From IMG/VR virus record IMGVR_UViG_3300025102_000178, positions 1 through 30,038 of that record: 30,038 nucleotides of DNA; one strand, written 5' to 3'. The notes under the pieces were generated by a model. The model was not told the DNA's origin and did no database searches. It saw only the letters and a list, made by a program, of their open reading frames with translations. Source of the stretch: a virus. This document shows positions 28,369 through 30,038 of this stretch, piece by piece (positions within the stretch are counted from its first letter, which is position 1; each line of letters starts with the position of its first letter). Both the position numbers and the translations under genes were made by a program.

Positions 28369-30038
28369 TTAAAAGAACCTATTCATAGATGTTGTTTTGT
28401 CTTCTACTCCACCCCAATGCATTGCTTTATAAAACATACCGAGTTTCTTTGACATCGCCTGTTCATACATTTTTTTGTGGTCTATGTGGTTTTTAATTAA
28501 TTCTAATATTTCTCGTGGGTCTTCGTGTCCTTTGAATGCGATTGCGTCAAATCCAAATGTATTCTCTTTCAAATACACCCATTTAATCTTTGTTCCGTTG
28601 GATATCTTTTCATATTTCTTACCCTCATACCAATGTTCAATCAATGAATTGTAATTGATTGCTGCCTTGACGTGAACTGGTGCACCTTTCTTATATTTAC
28701 TGAATGGTGATTCCTCATCTTTCACTTCATACTTACCAATACCTTTTACACCGATTGGATTTGCCATAACATCATACGATAAATTATGCATATTTCTTTT
28801 AAACAATGATACTCGTTCATCAATCTTTTCCTTTGGAACATTTGCCAGTATGTCATCCAATACATTTGATAGTAATTCTTTCATAGCGACTGCGAAATTA
28901 CTTCTAATGGTATCCAATCCCTTTACATGCGTTTTGTTTACTTTTCTACCAGCGTCATTAATGATTCGTAATCCATATCGTTTCTTCGTAATGAATAAAC
29001 CGGTCTTTGCAATTACCTCTTGTTTAATATCAAACACGTGGTCATCTATATTACAAAACTTCTTAGCAAAATAATCATAACTTTTATTCAAATAATCTTG
29101 AACTTCTTCACAAACTTCCATAATTCTCTGTGTCATCATTGTTTCTGATAACTCTTGATTTGGGAATCTCTTTTCAATCAATGGAACTGCCGATGCGAAA
29201 ATAGAGTCTGTATCAATGTAAATAACATAGTCTTCATTGGTATCTAATTCTTTGTTGTAGAAGTGATTGGTTATCTTTTTACTGAACTTAATTAATGATT
29301 GACCTGTTAATGTTGTTGCTTCTGCATTATCCAAATCATAAAATCTAAATACTGGTAATCCCAATACACCATACAACGAGTTCAATACAATCTTCTGAAT
29401 GTGTTGTCTTCTATCAAAGTATTGTTCTTTTTCTGTATCACCTTGTTCATTATACTTCTTTACGAGTTTTCTCATCTCTACTCGTTCGTTGAACCATTTC
29501 TCTAACAATGCCGGAATCAAACCTTGTTTGTCTGTTCTATACATTACTCCGTTAGATGCGATTGATACTTTTGATTTGTCAAAATAGTCTTGTAATTCTG
29601 TTTCGGTCATCTTACCAATTTCTCTACCTTGTTTATTCATAACCGAATATGTTTTGTTGTTTGTTGACTTTAAGAATTGTTCCTCGTTCCAACCCTCAAC
29701 TTTACCAATCTTTGTTTCTGGTGATACATTTAGTGAACGAATCACACTTGGATACATTGATGTAATGTCCAAGTCATAAACCCAATCGTGTTTTCCTGAT
29801 TGTGGTTCTTGAACATATGCTCCTGCAAACTTTTCATCACTATTAAACTTCTTTGGTCTTCCTGGTTTGTTAGGTGCAACCACTCCAATCTTTTTCAAAT
29901 AAACTAAAATTGCTCCCTCTAACCAACGACTTGACATATTGATATCTTCATAAGGTATGTGTCCAAGATGAGCAATACCTCTTGCAATATCTATAAAGTT
30001 CAACTTCTTATCTAACTCAACCAAGATTTTTACATCTC
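28369..30038 (-). CDS. gp43: Family B DNA polymerase (gp43-like), C-terminal part
   Basis: The replicative DNA polymerase, cut by the right window edge. The frame stays open past a TTG at 30024 to 30038, so that codon is not a start. About 556 codons are visible, against 898 in T4, so most of the exonuclease domain lies outside. Counted from 30024: motif A DITSMYPS (86-93, catalytic Asp86), motif B KIVLNSLYG (211-219), motif C YIDTDS (269-274, Asp271 and Asp273). The extreme C-terminus TTSMNRFF resembles a clamp-binding peptide (hydrophobic-x-x-Phe-Phe), as in T4. It is followed by gp45 after a 61-base gap. Confidence 0.95.
   Translation of the reverse strand, partial: DVKILVELDKKLNFIDIARGIAHLGHIPYEDINMSSRWLEGAILVYLKKIGVVAPNKPGRPKKFNSDEKFAGAYVQEPQSGKHDWVYDLDITSMYPSVIRSLNVSPETKIGKVEGWNEEQFLKSTNNKTYSVMNKQGREIGKMTETELQDYFDKSKVSIASNGVMYRTDKQGLIPALLEKWFNERVEMRKLVKKYNEQGDTEKEQYFDRRQHIQKIVLNSLYGVLGLPVFRFYDLDNAEATTLTGQSLIKFSKKITNHFYNKELDTNEDYVIYIDTDSIFASAVPLIEKRFPNQELSETMMTQRIMEVCEEVQDYLNKSYDYFAKKFCNIDDHVFDIKQEVIAKTGLFITKKRYGLRIINDAGRKVNKTHVKGLDTIRSNFAVAMKELLSNVLDDILANVPKEKIDERVSLFKRNMHNLSYDVMANPIGVKGIGKYEVKDEESPFSKYKKGAPVHVKAAINYNSLIEHWYEGKKYEKISNGTKIKWVYLKENTFGFDAIAFKGHEDPREILELIKNHIDHKKMYEQAMSKKLGMFYKAMHWGGVEDKTTSMNRFF

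Noticed and set aside
30022-30024. TTG at 30024 as the DNA polymerase start
   Set aside because: The frame is open to the window edge and the polymerase lacks its exonuclease domain here, so the gene simply continues outside.

Overview
The window is part of an AT-rich, densely packed genome of a T4-like myovirus, most likely marine. The evidence is the family B DNA polymerase (gp43 type), sliding clamp (gp45), and both clamp-loader subunits (gp44 and gp62). Every gene I accept lies on the minus strand, so transcription runs from right to left. Most neighbours overlap by 4 to 30 nt, commonly as ATGA or TAATG junctions. I see no tRNA, rRNA, CRISPR array, insertion sequence or integrase. The host cannot be named from the sequence. 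The A+T content and gene set resemble phages of marine bacteria such as SAR11 or cyanobacteria, but that is inference. No stretch longer than about 100 bases lacks a gene.

Layout from right to left. (1) 30038-26653 is the replication core: the C-terminal part of the polymerase (cut by the window edge), then clamp and clamp-loader ATPase. (2) 26656-18894 is an accessory block: a zinc-ribbon protein, two paralogous SGNH hydrolase-like proteins, a GNAT acetyltransferase-like protein, a large protein with two Hint (intein-like) domains behind an ATP-grasp-like region, three consecutive 2-oxoglutarate/Fe(II) dioxygenases, and a B12-binding-type radical SAM enzyme. (3) 18834-16053 returns to nucleic-acid functions: clamp-loader subunit gp62, a DUF1599 protein, a Cas4/AddB-like PD-(D/E)XK nuclease with a probable Fe-S cluster, an unknown, a SLOG-family protein and a small ribbon-helix-helix protein. 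The accessory block therefore separates gp44 from its usual partner gp62.

(4) 16034-3539 is a glycan cassette of about 12.5 kb: two GT-B glycosyltransferases sharing a short terminal motif, two small unknown proteins, several GT-A glycosyltransferases, a sugar-nucleotide epimerase, an asparagine-synthase-like amidotransferase, a NodB-type polysaccharide deacetylase, a SAM methyltransferase and another GT-B enzyme. It looks able to build or remodel a modified glycan, either host surface polysaccharide or a virion glycan. (5) 3554-1 is a run of very small genes, including an Smr-domain protein, membrane peptides of 25 and 28 residues, and proteins of unknown function. Three nearly identical sigma70-type promoters (TTGACA or TTGACT, 17-nt spacer, TATATT) drive parts of it, which suggests early expression by host RNA polymerase.

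Six small or partial genes absent from a simple long-ORF view are annotated here (1-118, 601-687, 689-766, 969-1073, 2128-2256, 3396-3554). Several starts were moved to internal codons supported by Shine-Dalgarno sequences or stop/start overlaps. The most unusual part is the Hint/dioxygenase/radical-SAM block, where two paralogous pairs (Hint domains; SGNH hydrolases) carry complementary sets of the expected catalytic residues.
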